A DNA stretch of 64,000 nucleotides from Cucumis sativus (lineage: Eukaryota; Streptophyta; Magnoliopsida; Cucurbitales; Cucurbitaceae), in contig NC_026656.2 in NCBI RefSeq assembly GCF_000004075.3, positions 19,664,607 through 19,728,606 of the forward strand, in the 5' to 3' direction. This document shows positions 46,561-60,785 of the stretch, piece by piece. Every line of letters starts with the position of its first letter. Within the stretch, counting starts at the first letter, position 1. The notes under the pieces are model-generated. The model made no database searches and had not been told where the DNA came from. It worked only from the letters and a program-made list of their open reading frames with translations. Position numbers and translations under genes: made by a program.

Positions 46561-49500
46561 CTACACTACTTAATTGACAACAAAAGAGAAAAAAAAGAAA
46601 GCTTCCGAAAAATACTGAATCGTATAAAAAGAGAAGATATTGTCAACATAAAGACGAGTCAAAGTTCTATTCTTCAATTGTTTTAATCTTCCAACATTTA
46701 TTTAATCTGCACTCAGCCATAAGAATCTCTCAAAAAAGAAGTGTACTCTTTCTTTTTTTTTCCTTGTTATTCTCTTGGTGCTTTGCTTTTCACATAAGAG
46801 CCTCTCGCCTTTTGGTGCACATAAAAATCATTTGGATTTTAAAGTATATGCAAATTTCAATAACACTAATCTAATTTATTCTTAAACACTAACTGTATAT
46901 CATGACACCCTTGAAATTTATTTATCAAAGTTAGATCACAATGTCCCACTCTTCAACCTTTATCTTTATATTCATGTTCACATTTGTTTGTTTAAATAAA
47001 ATTACTTTAATATATACTTAGTGATTCATCACCGTTTACTATGCGATATTTTATCATATTTATTCATATTCACATTTTTTTTTTAAAAGTTCAGTGGTTT
47101 TGGAAGAAGATGAAGCGTACTTGATAACAATTAAATTATACTCGTATTATCAACATGACAAAAAAAAAAGACACGTAAAATGAAAAAAAAAACCATTTTT
47201 TATCTTTATAGTATGAAGTTCGTTTAATTTTAATCATTTGAATAATTTCAACTATCTAATTATTCTTTTGGAAAAAGACACTCTAAATACATTTTAGAAT
47301 TGACAAAGAAGCTGCTAGAAGAGACTAAAAGGAATAAATTAATAGGGTTTCTTTTTTTGAAGAATTAAAAAAAGAAGAAAACAAATTTAAAGAACATATG
47401 GAAAATGGTCCCATGGATATACACACACATTTCTATACATATACAAACATCTCCTTTTTTTGTACGTCAACAAATTTTTGTGTATTGATTTTATTATTAG
47501 TATTGTTATATGGTTTTAAGCAGTCAACAAAAACCAATCTTTAAATTTCACCCACAAACTCACATTGGTAACAGCATCTGTTTCTTAATTAAGATGCCTT
47601 GTTTTTGGATTGACCTAAAACCAAAGGGCATCCATCCCTAATTAAAGGGTAACTTCAATTTTACAAACCCTAAACCAAAAGACACTTTACACACATCACT
47701 CTCTTTCTCTTTCCCTTTTGAAATCCTCTTTTTGTAAACTTTGGAATTTTACCCCTTTTCTTTTTAACCTTTTCCTCGCATGCCCCATTATTCTCTCTCT
47801 TTTGGAATATAACACTTTTTTTGTCCTAATACCTCCACCTTCTCGGTTTAGATTTAATCCATTTGAACTTTCATATTTTAGCCCATTCTTATCAATTTTA
47901 ATCCATTTCAAATCTGAGCTTTTTTGCTTCTACTTTTAAATATCAATAACCCCATTTTAATAATATTACTTCTTCTTTCTTTGACAAATTTTAAAAAGAC
48001 CACTGGAGAAAGTTTATTGTTTGGAATGTGAGCTTCACTTGCTTATATTCATTACAATTTTGTAAAAAATAATATTGTCACACCAATGCATTATGTATAT
48101 ATATGTGTGTACTTTCTTTCTATTTTAAAAAGACTCAGATATAGAAAAAGAAATAAGTCTTCTTATAAAATTTAAACTAATTTGTGCATCTGAGATCCGA
48201 TTTTTTTTGTTTATTTATGTTAATTACAGCTTTGATATATATATTAATAACTTTCTTTGTTTTACTTATAAAAATTGTTATCTACACAGCTGAAGATTGG
48301 TCGTGTTTGGTTTACTTTTTATTCAAATGGCATTTATTCTTCATCCCCACAAGAAGCCTCAACATTTCAACTATTTCTTCGTCCACTAGATTCTTGAAAA
48401 CGTGCCTCTTTTTCTTTGCATGAATCCTATTTTCAAATGCACCCATTAAAATATGGGACGACAAGTCTTTTGCCTTGCCTAGATTCCTTAATTTCAATTA
48501 TATTTTTAATTTGTTTACATCTTTATACAGATCCAACCAACGGGTAATCCATACGTTTGTGTCAAATTATAAATTTAGTTTTTGAACTTTTAAAATTATC
48601 TAATAAGTATTTGACTTTGAACCTATTTTCTTTCTCCCGATATATTCTTGAATTTTGAAAATGTCCATCAAACGTCTCTCAACTTTTTAATTTCAAAAAC
48701 TTAACTTATCTACAATATATAAAATTGAACCTAAACTTTTATGTAATGAAACTCCAAGACTCATGTCCATTTTTCTACTATGATTTGCATATCTTTTAAA
48801 TTATAATAATTGATTTTTTAATCAAATTATAGAGGAAAAATAAAATCTAAAACTACTTAAATGATTAAAATTTGGTTTGATTATAAAACATGGATGAAAA
48901 ATAGATAAAGAGGCAAAAAAAAATGTAATTGAAATGAAATTTTATAGACTTAATTTTAGAAAACTGTGAATAAAAACCGAAATAGTTACTAAATGGATAG
49001 TAGACTTTAATGTGAATTTGAAAATTGTCACATTGGTAAAGGTACCTACCAAACAAATGTTTTTAAAATAGAAAACAATTACTGAACACTAAATTATTAA
49101 AGGACATATCAAACACAGAATTGAAGGGTTAATATTGTTGATTAAAGGTAGGTTAATACTAAGCTAATTCAAACTAACTTTAAATTAATGTATACTATGC
49201 ATCAAGGCCATACCCATACCCATCGACACTTCTGATCTAAGTAAGCGTATTATATTAACTTCAAATACAATAAAACAAATGAATAAACAGGATTCTCCCA
49301 TTTCCTCTTATCTCATAGAACAAGAAGTGAAGGAGGGGAAGGGATAATAATAAAAATTAAAAAAATTAAAAATAAAAGGGGAATTGGAATTCATTTTTAT
49401 ATATTAGAAGGATTTAAATTCCATTTGGACACAACCTTGACCTTGAGATTCACTACTTGAATAAAATAAATTTCAATTTGCGTTATTTTATATGCATAAA

Positions 49501-50200
49501 CAAACAGAGGCTATTGATGAAAAATTAATTGATTATTAATTAGGAGGGAAAAAATAAAAAGAATAAATATGGGATGATTTAATTAATTAAAGATGGTTTC
49601 TACTTCTACTCTCTCTACCCTTAACCATTTTCAAAAGCAAATCCTGAACATCCGCCTGATCTTCTGTACTGTTTCCATAACAAACCTCAGCCCTTGGATT
49701 AAAATATTTTGCCCTCGTGGATCGATCTGTACGTTCAAAACTAAAATTAATCAAGAAGAGAGTTTTTTAATTACTCTGTTAAATTGAGTTTTCTTTTCGT
49801 TGAATTGCACCTTTAATCTCAAAACCTATTGATTTGTGTCGTTCTAGAAAATATAAATTTATTGTACGAATTCAGATTTTTTTTTTTAGAAAAATGAATT
49901 AATATATCTAGACAAAAATTAGAAAGTAAGTTGACATACAAATAAATAAATTTGCCAATATATTTTCAAATGTTGAATTTTAGTAATTTACTTCTAATAA
50001 ATTTGAAATTTATTTTCTCAGGAATATAATTATTTGTAGCTAAATTTTTATATTATATACTAACAAACTCAATAGAAATGTTAGAATAGCAACACTAACA
50101 TTAAATTAAACCCAACAACAAACAAAAAAATAATAATTTGGTCTATTATTTTATTTACTGTGATTTTAGTTTACTACAGCTAATATTGAATTACCCAACT

Positions 50201-50223
50201 CACAGTCACAGTCACAGTCACAG
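50201..50223. repeat. (CACAGT)n hexanucleotide repeat
   Basis: Nearly four CACAGT units in tandem followed by CAGG. Confidence 0.85.
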
Positions 50224-53200
50224 GACAAAGTACATATATATATATATTGTAAAAACCTTACTGAATATTAAACTAATGAACATCTTATTTCTAATTTGTT
50301 ATTATATTAATGCCTTTTTGTGAAAATAAGACAGTTTCAAAGATAAAATGCAGAATACGAACAAATGACTTGTATTTTTTTTTAAAGATAATTATGAGTT
50401 TTGTCCCTTTTAAATGTTTGTTTATTTATTTAAAAAAAAAAAGATGAATTTATTTTTATTGTTATTCCTGTGTATAAAGCAGAAGAGACAGAAGAAACTT
50501 CTTCTTTTTTGCTTCTTTCTATATGAAAATAATATTTTTTAGAAAAAAATAGATTAAAATAATTGATGAATAAACACGAAGGTGGAAAGACATTTGGGTT
50601 CATTGAGTGCTTGGGGATTCTGCAAGGTTTTGAGAAAAAATAAACTTAAGTAGAACTGTGAGGTGGAAGCCATGATTCACAGTGGCCTTTTTTTTTCCCT
50701 ATTTTCTTTTTCTTCTTTTTATAAATATAGAAAATTAGGTTTAACTATTAAATTTTACCACAACTGTTTGTTCAAATATTAAAAGTATTCACAAAATATA
50801 ATAAAATCTATTAGACTATATTTATTGGATTGTATTCTTTTTTATTGTTATGTTTTATAAATAATTTCGTTTTTTTATTATATATAACAATTTTTCCGTG
50901 TTTTAATACTCTCTCATCTCGAAACTCACCGATTGAGATATGCATACGGTTTATAATAGTGTATGGTCAGAGTGTAGTAAACTATTTGAATAAGAGTAAA
51001 AGTTATAAACATGGTAATTATCGTAGCAAGTAACAAATATGGTCATGTTGAAATGTGCATTCACATTATTTATCAATTTAATTTTAAGATCGATGTTAAA
51101 ATACAAATTTTGTCTCTCTATTCAAAATGTGTTTGATTTTACTCTCTCTACTTTAATAAATTTTAAATTTAGTTTCTATTGTTAGGATGATTTTTTTTAA
51201 AAAAAATATTATCTATTGTAACCCTTGTGTTATAAATTTTGAAAACCTATTAACATATTATATTTTTTTTAGTGAAATTATTGTGGCTATTTAATCCATT
51301 TAAGAAACTAACTTTAATATCTATTAAAAATACATTTAATAGTACATAGTGAACTTTTATTTGTTTTTTTTCTTTATTTTGAAGCGTGAATTCTGTATAA
51401 TTTTTCTATTATTCCTAAAAAACTGTTTAATAATTAAAAGAAGAAGAATTGTGTATTAAAGGATCAAAATAATGTTTAACTTAATCTTTTCTATTTTGTT
51501 TATATCAAACTTCCATTGGTCAAATGGCTTTTCCTGTTTGCCAGTTTAATTGATTTTAAATTCAATTTATTTACAAGACAGTTGGGAAGGTAAATAAAAC
51601 AGTGAACCCCCGTGGGTTTGGTGGACATTAGATTACATTCCGTAGGTTTTGAAGTATTTATATCACTATTGACTTTTTTTTTCTTTTTGAAAAATAAAAA
51701 TCTTTTTCATTGATTTTTTATTCACTTTTAAGATTTTATAATTTTCCACATGAATCTTTTGTCAATATAAATCTGTAAGTTGTAATGTCTAACTGGATGT
51801 CACTTGAATCTTACCATTTAATATTTGATTTGAAATGAAATTAGATCCACTTTTTAAATTAAAGTTCCATCATTTTTTGTTTGAAATTATCTTTCTATCC
51901 TTCACTTGTTTTGAGTCATTGAATTAATAATGAAAAGAAAAAAAAAACGTTTATAACAAACAAAAGTAATAAGAAATTAAGTAAACAAGAGTACAAAAGA
52001 AAGAAAAAGATCCATGCAGAAATTAAGTAAGCAAGAGTGAATCAAAATTTATTGTTTTAAGCTTATTTTAAAAACGTAAAACTATTTTCTATTTTCAAAA
52101 GATTGTTGTCAGTATTTAAAAATAAATCATAATTTGTTTTTAATTTAAATTGAAACTCAATTATCCATCTCAAATTTAGTTGGGTTTAATGTTAATACTA
52201 TAGTTTCGACTTTTATATTGTTAATAAATTTTTTAAATTTTAACTTCTAAAAATCTTATAATCCACTAGTACTCTAGATTTCCGAAGTGTAACCACTTTT
52301 GTGATGGAAGTATGTGTATTTTCGTATTACATGATTTTGGAATTACTCTAAGTTGTGATGGAATTGGAATCGACTAGACATTTGAAAGGGTGATTTTTGT
52401 AAATTCCCCCCAAAAAATATCATTCTATATATATTGAAAATCATGTAACACAGTAACTTAAAAGTAGAAAGAAAATGCGCATGCATGTTAACATAAAAAA
52501 AACGCCACGTATTTACTTTGCGGGGAAGGAAAAAAATGTATTTTTAATTATCACAAGAAATTGATGAGTTTGTGAAAATTTGTACCTTCTAAATCAATAC
52601 TAAAATATTTAAATTCAAATTTTGACATATAAATTAATTATCGCTAAACTTTGTAAAATTTATTTAAATTAATGATTAAGTTGTTTTTACTTAAAAACTA
52701 ATATTTTTATTGATACATCTACAAATATTTTCATCGAGTAGTTATATTATAGGATTAGGTTTACATTAAAAGTTAGATTTGAAGTTGATTGGTTTCTTTG
52801 GCTCTCGTGTGTTTTGTTGCTTTTGAACAACCAAATTCCAATACCAAACCAACCGCATTGTTAAATTAATTAAGGTAGTAAAGTCAAATAATGCAACATT
52901 CCCACCACTATCACTTCCTAAAAGTGACAGTAATGTTTGAAATTTCTTCTGCCTTAATGCCTCCTTTTCACTTGCATCATTTCTCTCCCTTTTCCTATTC
53001 TTTATCTTCTTTCATTTTCATTCATAATTTGAGTTTTTTTTAGTGGTGCTAAAGTACATAGCGTAGTTGTAATACTTTTTATAGTAAACTTTAAAAAGCA
53101 TGTTTTTCGATGTGTGTGATATGATATGTTCAATACGAGTTAGAATCGTCACTTTAATACTTATACATCTGATCATTCACAACAACGAGGTGTTATGTCC

Positions 53201-55275
53201 AACGTGTTTCGATGTTGTATAATGCGTATTAGCTTGATAAAGAGTATTTAACTGTCCAACATTGGTTATCTTCTATTGGTTTAACATTTGTGTTCAATCA
53301 AAAGATAAGTCTTTTGTATACACTCTCATACTACCGGCATTGGACTTCACTGGGTCTCGGCCAATTACCAAACATATATAGTTTATGTTTTTAATTAAAA
53401 AAAATTAAAACAAAAGATTGAAATTGTTACAAAACGGATTCTTAATTTTTCATTACAAATCCTCATTAGTTTATTACGAGTCTAATAAATCATCAATTAT
53501 TGGATGTCCACTGTGTGTATCATTATTATTTACCCGTCGCATGTCTAAGTGAATATACTTAATATATTTTCTATCTAACTATGTTACTGTGTCTCATGAA
53601 GATGGATAATCAACGATGTCTCTGGTGTATAGTTTTTATTTCTCCATTTTATTTTTCACTACTCTATAAATATTTATGTGATTATGAGAAGTTAGCCATT
53701 AATTTATATTGCATCCTAGCTCATTCTTTCATCAAGTCATAGATGTCAATTATTTATAAAATTATCAATGAAAATTATACATACACTAGAAATGTCTTTT
53801 TGTAGTCATTGACCAATGTAAAAAGTACAATAACAAACCTAATAAACTTTAAAGGAAATTATATTTGCAAACTTAGCATATTCTTAGGAATGTTAACGTA
53901 TACATTAATTAACTAATTGAATCACTTGTGGTAATTAGCCTATCTGTACTCTCTCAACTCATGACTAACCTGCAAATTAAGATAATTCAAAATTGACAAG
54001 TGTATTTTGATTATACAATTCTTGGTAATTACTAATTATAACACATCTTATTTTAATTTGTTATTTGTAGCTAGTCAATAAAATGAAATGCATATTTCTT
54101 TACCTATCTTTCAAAATTTATTATCAAACCCTAGGGGAAAATACATTGAATGTTGTCTAAATTAAATAATTGATTTTCTTTCGAAAAGAGAAGAAACTCA
54201 AGTAATTGAAGTCTTTAACTATTATTACGATGTAAATTAATTAATTTGATGTAATTTAATTTGTCGAGTTGGACATCTGACTGAGCCGCCAACAAATTAA
54301 TTCATAGTGCAATTCCCCCGCGTAGTGAATTAATGTCACTAAAAATGCGCTAAATAATTGAGTTGCGTGGCCGTATTAATTTGAAAAAGAAAAATAATAC
54401 AAAGCTTATGGTAATATAAAACTTCACCATAATATTAAATAAATAAAATAAGTGGCTGAAAATCTTTTCTATAGTATGAAATACGTTTTTTTATATATAT
54501 AATTTTAAATTGATGATTCCCTTTTTCCTCTATCCCCCAAATAATTTACACAAATATTATATACGCACTTATAGTTCTACATAATTAAAAATAAATTAAA
54601 TTAAAAGTAATCAATGATTTTCAATAGTTGTTATATATATTCAATAGTATGCTCTCAATAATCCTCAACAAAACCTAATAAATATAACTACATACTATCA
54701 ATAACCCATGTCAAATTATTGGATGAAGCAAATTAATTCGTTCTCATATTATTTTGACTGTTTTATATGCAGTTTTCAACTAAACAAACCCAACGTGACC
54801 ATCCTATTGTATGTTTTATTACTAATCTAGCAACATTTTTTCCACATCATTTGATAAAATTGAACGGTTTAATACGTTTTAATTTTGACCACGGTAAAAA
54901 TTAGACTTACATTAGCTTATAAATTATAACTAAGTTATAATTCCATTAAGGTACTGTAGTTCACACAAGGTTTGGACTCTAATTATAAAAGTTCGTAGTT
55001 TCATTTACCGTAAATTGTACTTAGCTACATTATTATCATTTCAAATATATATTTGTTATTACGCTTACTATGTTTTACATCCAAATTAACACAATATACA
55101 CCTCAATACACAAACAATACGATGCAATTCGAATATAAACAAATTGACTATAATTATCACCGAATATAACAATTTACACAGCACCTCAAGGGAAGCCGGT
55201 ATTCCACAATGCATCGGCTTGTGGGCTGAGACAAGAGCCCAAGGGCTTTACATATAGTTCATGGACTTCAAAAAT

Positions 55276-55283
55276 TGGGCCCA
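55276..55283 (+). promoter_or_regulatory. Site II palindrome TGGGCCCA upstream of CutA
   Basis: TGGGCCCA 166 bases before the CutA ATG, with further GGGCC, GGGCT and AGCCC words at 55220-55310. Site II/TCP-type elements are frequent in promoters of widely expressed plant genes, which suits CutA. Confidence 0.45.
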
Positions 55284-55448
55284 TGAATGTGAAAAGGGCC
55301 TAATGATTGAAAAGGCAAAAAGTAAAGTAGCTTCCAGAACCGGAGGCTTTGTTTGTTTTGCTCGGATTCGAGAGTGAAGGCATCAAGCAAAGCTCAAGGC
55401 GGGGCGTCGAAAAGGCGCGACACGAAAATAGCGCTATAAAAGCAGAAA

Positions 55449-58400
55449 ATGGCTTTCACTCTCAGCAGCAGAGCCGCGACACCATTGATAACGTCCTTTG
55501 CACTACGGCGTCGTTTACCTCTGGTTGGTGCGTTTTGCGTACTGAGCTTCGGAATCTCCAATCTCTTCGTCTCTAAAACGGGTTCCGCTCTATCTCTGCC
55601 TTTCGTCCCTCTCTTGAGGTACTACTTTCCGCTTCCTTCCTTTCTTTCTTCATCAATTTATTCGACGATTGTTTCTTTCTGTGAATTTTCTTTAGTCGTT
55701 GGTTAATTTGTTTACTTTAGTTGTTTAATCCGTGTTCTTGTTGGTTTGCTAATGGAAAACGTATGTCAGATCGAAGCTTGCTGGTCAAGGACCAGCTAGA
55801 AACGTACATTTGATAAAAATGGAAGGAAGTAGTGCTGCGGTGCCTAGCATTGTTGTTTATGTCACTGTTCCTAACAGGGAAGCAGGTTCTCTTTGATCTC
55901 TATGCTTTAGAAATCTCGAGTGATTTATGGTTCTGAATTCATTGATCATTCTTTGGTATTTTGTGTTATGGAGTATGAACCAACTGTAATTGGATCAGAA
56001 TAGGATAGTTTTCGTAGCTCTTACTCAATCAAGTGACCAACAAATCAAGCTCTTCTAGCAGCGGTATATAAGCTTTAGTCGATAATAACACAGTGGTATG
56101 TTAATCAAATAGCGTGGGGAATTGGGAATCGACGATATAGTTTCAGTATTTTACTTGCTATGCTAGTCACCATAAAGGAGAGTTTATGGGGGCAAATTTT
56201 GCGGAAGAAATAAAAAAAAAAGAATCTTATGCTGGCTACTGATGATGTTGACTATTGAGTATTGATAGGATCTTGTTGATTATGAGTTGGATATACATAC
56301 TTGGCGCATTGGGCAAATAATTATCAGACTCGATAAGCAAATGATGGATTATATTACAACTCAAGAAATGCTCTGATGTTATCATATTATATACACTATT
56401 GTTGAAAATGTAGCTTGTGTTTCTATCAAAAAGGAGAAAAAGAACAAAAAATATGTGAAACATGTTTTGGCTTCTTCTGCGTTTAAGAATGCTTAGCATG
56501 CTCACTTGGATGATTAATGTCTGAGATAGTAAGGGTCTCTTGGTATTCAATATGGATTATGTTTTATGTTTTCTAATTTACTAAGTTAAATAGATTCAAT
56601 GAAGATTTGTTTGACATACATGTATATATATTTAAATTGTTTTTGGCTTTTGTGATCCAAATAGTGTAAATTCTAAAATCAACATCTTTACGCTTGTGTA
56701 GTTCAGATTTTAAATTTGAAGTTTTAAAATGCAATTGATATTGAAAAAGAGAATGAAGGTTTAGATAAATATAGATTTTATGTTCTAAACTCATATTTTT
56801 AAAAAAATGTTAAATGGTGTATAACACAATTTATTTTAATTTTATCTTATTGTAAAATAAAAGTTATCCAAAATTGTTAACATAAAACATATTCATAATT
56901 TAATTAATAATAATTTTGTTTTGAGCTAATGTTTAGTTTGTAACTACTTGCAACAAATTTTAGAATTATAAATATATTATCAAACTAAGTCTCTACTAAT
57001 TTTATAAATGAGATCGAACTGCTCAACTAAATACATATGAAAAAATATTGAGACCATTTACAAACCTGTTTTTGATTGAATTTTTTGTTTTTAGACTATG
57101 CACCAAACACGCAATAGGAATACGGAAAAGTCACCAGAGTACAAAGTCAATTTTAAATTTGTTTTCTACCCTTTCAAACAAAACAAAACAAAAATGATGA
57201 ATCTGTATATTTTTGGGGTGCGTAAGTCCGTTTTCATTATTTTTGTGTTTTGTTATTTCAATCATGGGTTCAATCCATTTGTGTTTTGTTATTTCAATCA
57301 TGGTTCAATCCATTTGTGTTTTGTTATTTCAATCATGGGTTCAATCCATTTATGTTTTGTTATTTCAATCATGGATTCAATCCATGGTGGCCATCTACCT
57401 AGAAATTAGTTTATTACTAGTTTTCTTGGTACCCAAATGTTGTAGGATCATACTGGTTGTCATGTGAAATTAGTCAAGGTGTGCGTAAGCTGGCTTGAAG
57501 GATATAAAAGAAAAATTCAACTTCTTTTTTCCCCCTTTATCTACGCTAACAGAACTAGTCCAATCCAATGTTTGGTATTCAAATTGCATTGAGTTACCTT
57601 GTTTTCCCTGTTGTGTCCATGTACATCTATATATTTCATATAGTAAATGATAGATCTAACTATGTACTTACTAGCAATCATTGGATTGATTTTGCCCAAG
57701 CTAAATCGTATTGCGTTTCTTAGGACCGAGCGTCGGATTTTGTACTATGTGATTTACTTCACTTTATTGGTCGTATGGTTTATTATCTTACTCAGTTCAC
57801 GTTATTTCTGCAGGTAAGAAACTAGCTGAAAGCATTGTCAAAGAAAAACTTGCTGCTTGTGTTAACATAGTACCCGGTATGTGCATCTTCCAAACCTCTG
57901 CTCGTCATCTTAAGTGACGAAAGGCATTGCTCATGGTTTAGATAAAATGTTATGTCAACAAGATTTATAATCCATGCTTGCCGAACATCTGGTATTCTCC
58001 TTTAAGTTTTCCATGCATATCAATAAAGTTTCTTCTAACTTTTTTATATTTAAAATTGAAGATTAGTGGATCTTCCCTGTAATATTTCAGTGGCATATTT
58101 TAGTGTAGGAATCCTGTAGAAATAGTTTACTTGATCATGTTGTGAAACGAAATTTCTTTTCTTTTGATCTGTTGACTCTTTAGATCTTGTGATTTCATAA
58201 AGAGAAGTGATGCTTCAAGGTGTTCCACAGCCCTTTTTAATCTTTAGATTTTTTTCAGTTGCCAACCATTTAGTTCTTATTCTTTTAGAGATTGCTTTTC
58301 ATTTTGTTGCAACCGCTAATGTGAATATGAATTGTTAGACTTCTACTGAATACTTTATAAATGCAGGTATAGAATCTGTTTACCAGTGGAAGGGAGAGGT

Positions 58401-59236
58401 AAGGTTCCGATTTTCAAATATTCATGTATGGCTATCGAGTAGATGATTTTTGTTTGCCTTTACGAACAAAAAGAACTCAACTGTAGGCTTTTTGTTTCTG
58501 GTTGACACAGATTCAGTCAGACCCTGAGGAACTTCTGATTATTAAGACTAGACAATCACTTCTGGGAGCACTGACGGATCATGTTAAGGCAAATCACCCA
58601 TACGAGTAAGCTTAACATTTGTTCTTTGTTTTTGTTTGGTTTTCTTTTCATCCTTTATGTTCGTTGGGTTTTGGGCTCGTGTGTGTTAGTTTTTTAAAGT
58701 TATTTTCAATATTGGGAACAATGAAGCAGACGGGCAAATATAATTGTGAATTGTGAACTACTTTGCTTATCAGCTAGACACTTGGGGTTTTATGGATAAT
58801 ATTCTTTGTTTCGTTAACCACAACCATTTTCCTTTCTTTTTCCTATTTACTCGTATATTTCAGAGATTTTATTTTTATTTTAAGTTTATACCAATCTTAG
58901 CTAAAACTTGAAACCAGGGACAAAATAGTTTTAAGACTATTTTTTATCATTGAAATTAGACTAAAGTTGTAGTATCATTAACGAGTGAAAAACGGAACGA
59001 AGAGATAGGCATAAGTAGCGGAAAACCAAAAAAAAAAAAAAAAAACTAACAAGGACTTTCATCTCAGTTGTCGGTTTTTCAATGGGGAGTTGGGAAGATG
59101 TTTTAAAAAGCCAAATTTCATCCCCTCAAGGATTTACCTTCATTTTTGAAACAGGGTGCCTGAAGTTATTGCTTTGCCAATCAATGGGGGCAGCCTAGAG
59201 TACCTAGAATGGATCAAGAGCAGCACGAAGGACTGA
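55449..59236 (+). CDS. CUTA: CutA1-type protein, chloroplast-targeted form, six exons
   Basis: Exons 55449-55618, 55770-55885, 57814-57876, 58367-58398, 58511-58605, 59155-59236; all GT-AG; 185 residues. Residues about 84-183 are the CutA domain: IVVYVTVPNREAGKKLAE, KLAACVNIVPG, IESVYQWKGEI, EELLIIKTR and HPYEVPEVIALPI, matching the trimeric ferredoxin-like fold of bacterial and eukaryotic CutA. Residues 1 to about 74 are basic, Ser/Leu-rich and acid-poor, with a hydrophobic stretch (LVGAFCVLSFGI), as expected for a plastid transit peptide. Plant CutA is reported in chloroplasts and binds copper in vitro; its cellular role is unsettled. Intron 2 is 1928 bases and holds a tandem repeat. The stop is followed by a plausible 3' region to about 59640. 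Confidence 0.93.
57243..57386 (+). repeat. Four tandem copies of a ~36-base unit in CutA intron 2
   Basis: The unit contains TTTTGTTATTTCAATCATGG followed by TTCAATCCAT; four consecutive copies of 35-36 bases differ by single changes (GGGTTC, GGTTC, GGGTTC, GGATTC). The high identity implies a recent expansion. Confidence 0.9.
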
Positions 59237-60692
59237 CTTTCTATGCGTTAACAAGTTTATTCAAGTATATCAAGTATTCTGTTAATTTGGTATATGTACC
59301 CCCTCCCCACCTTACGTACAATGTCTCAATAAACTCAATGTTTTGTAAATAAGAGTTGAAATTTGGTTTTCAAATTGATATCTTTTGCCCTTCAATCTCC
59401 CTTGCATTGGGTTTGTCAATGACACATTCCCTAAACTTACAGCAAATATGCATTGGCAAAATACATGGGGGGAAAACTGCGGGAGTTCTTGACCTTGTAC
59501 GTGGTCAGAAATCTCAACCTCCTTCTCATTGCTTCACATTTGATAATGATTTCCACGAAATTGTTGGTCGAATGGCTTCCTATATTGTCTTGCAAATAGC
59601 TCTACTTGGTGAAGACTTGTATTTGAACATTTGAGATGAATATGTATAGAACTGTATATATGTTGGTTTTTTTTTTAAAGAATACCTGCGCAACATCCCT
59701 GAACCCACCACAGTTTATCAAGAAAGACAGTTTTTTGTGTCATTACATTTATACACAAAAAAATCCATGTTCAATCAGTAATGGTTGAATTTTCGAAAAG
59801 TATGAGATTAATTTTAATGCAATTTGAATCTTTATTGTCAAGTGAACTAGTCATTAGTCATACAATGCTGAAAAATATTTAAAATATTAGAAAGGAAAAC
59901 GAGGAAAATTTTGTAGATGGTCGTTAGTTTTAGGGCCTTGTAGTACAAACTTTATGATTCGTATGGCTTTCTTCCATGGTTTTCCTAAATCTGGTATTGA
60001 GGGTATCCTACCAAACCCCTTTATTTCAAACCTGTAGAAGTCTCCATGTTTACTTCTAATCACGGTTTCTGTGTTCTTCCCTTTTCTTATTCTGTCAAAA
60101 TCCATTTGATTTCTCTTTCCATTGGGGATCTCAAACATCTCCCATGAAGGGAAATGCCTAATTTCAGTTGATAATTTAGTTAATACTGAGCATCTGTTAA
60201 CTAAATTCTCATCATTATTGGTTAATTAAGTGTTAACATCAGGATATATGACTAATTTATTAGTTCATCTATAACTGTTTGAATATTCAAATATAGAAAT
60301 TTCTTGCCATGCTAAAATTAGATCATTGAAAGTAACATTTAAATCGTTTAATTTAATATTTTAAACTATCTCATTTCTTGGCATCTCAATGTCACGGTAA
60401 CTTGAAACTAAACTGCACTTGACGAACAACATCATGAAGGGAAAGAAAAAACTAAGATGCAATAGGAGTTCGTTTTCGACTTACAACAGCTCCCTCTAGA
60501 TAGCGAATCTTGCACTGCACCTCTATTTTGGCGACCAAGTAAAGATACAGACGAAACAGATAAAAAAAAATTAAAGAAATGTTAGTGGTTTCGAACCTTT
60601 TGGCTTATTTAAAGCTAAAGAAAACCCAGCCTGATTTGCGCATTAAGATGAAAGCAACCTCTTCGTCCCAAACTCAACATATTAATCTCACT
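59237..60692. other. Spacer between CutA and the lyase gene
   Basis: The first 400 bases are probably the CutA 3' untranslated region. The rest is AT-rich. One antisense ATG frame of 83 codons (59887-60138) is listed separately. Nothing else recognisable. Confidence 0.45.
59887..60138 (-). pseudogene. Possible transposon-derived coding remnant
   Basis: An ATG-started 83-codon frame with balanced, basic composition (MFEIPNGKRNQMDFDRIRKG... KHGDFYRFEIKGFGRIPS) that looks more protein-like than other short frames in the spacer. It reminds me of gag-like or DUF4283-type transposon proteins, but the resemblance is weak. It has no promoter-like context. Confidence 0.2.
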
Positions 60693-60699
60693 TATATAA
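60693..60699 (+). promoter_or_regulatory. TATA box of the rhamnogalacturonan lyase gene
   Basis: TATATAA 87 bases before the ATG at 60786. Spacing fits a leader of about 60 bases. Confidence 0.45.
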
Positions 60700-60785
60700 C
60701 TATCCTCAACTTGCCGGAAACAAGACATTACTTCTGTGAGAAAGAATTGGCTTCTCTCTCAAACAGTTAGTCGAAAGCCGCTGAC

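Larger units (their letters stand above)
43430..55274. other. 11.8-kb gene-poor region
   Basis: No secure gene. The part next to 43430 is the promoter side of the cyclin gene and includes a G-rich island (44640-44900). Old repeat phrases of the 'retaining a rest of a transposon' type, with words like 'aaatttagt..cta' and 'ttgaactttt', appear at about 45430-45850, 48560-48720 and 51100-51260. A more complex segment lies at 46080-46560. A (CACAGT)n repeat is at 50201-50223. The rest is AT-rich with short frames only. Confidence 0.45.

Noticed and set aside
55349..55576. 75-codon frame overlapping the CutA start
   Set aside because: Out of frame with CutA and without family resemblance; CutA exon 1 explains the region.
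57098..57467. Two overlapping plus-strand frames of 84-103 codons with repeated CFVISIMGSIH-like units
   Set aside because: They translate the tandem repeat in CutA intron 2; the repetition is a DNA-level feature.
59356..59634. 92-codon plus-strand frame after CutA
   Set aside because: Non-ATG start, lies in the probable CutA 3' untranslated region, no recognisable motif.
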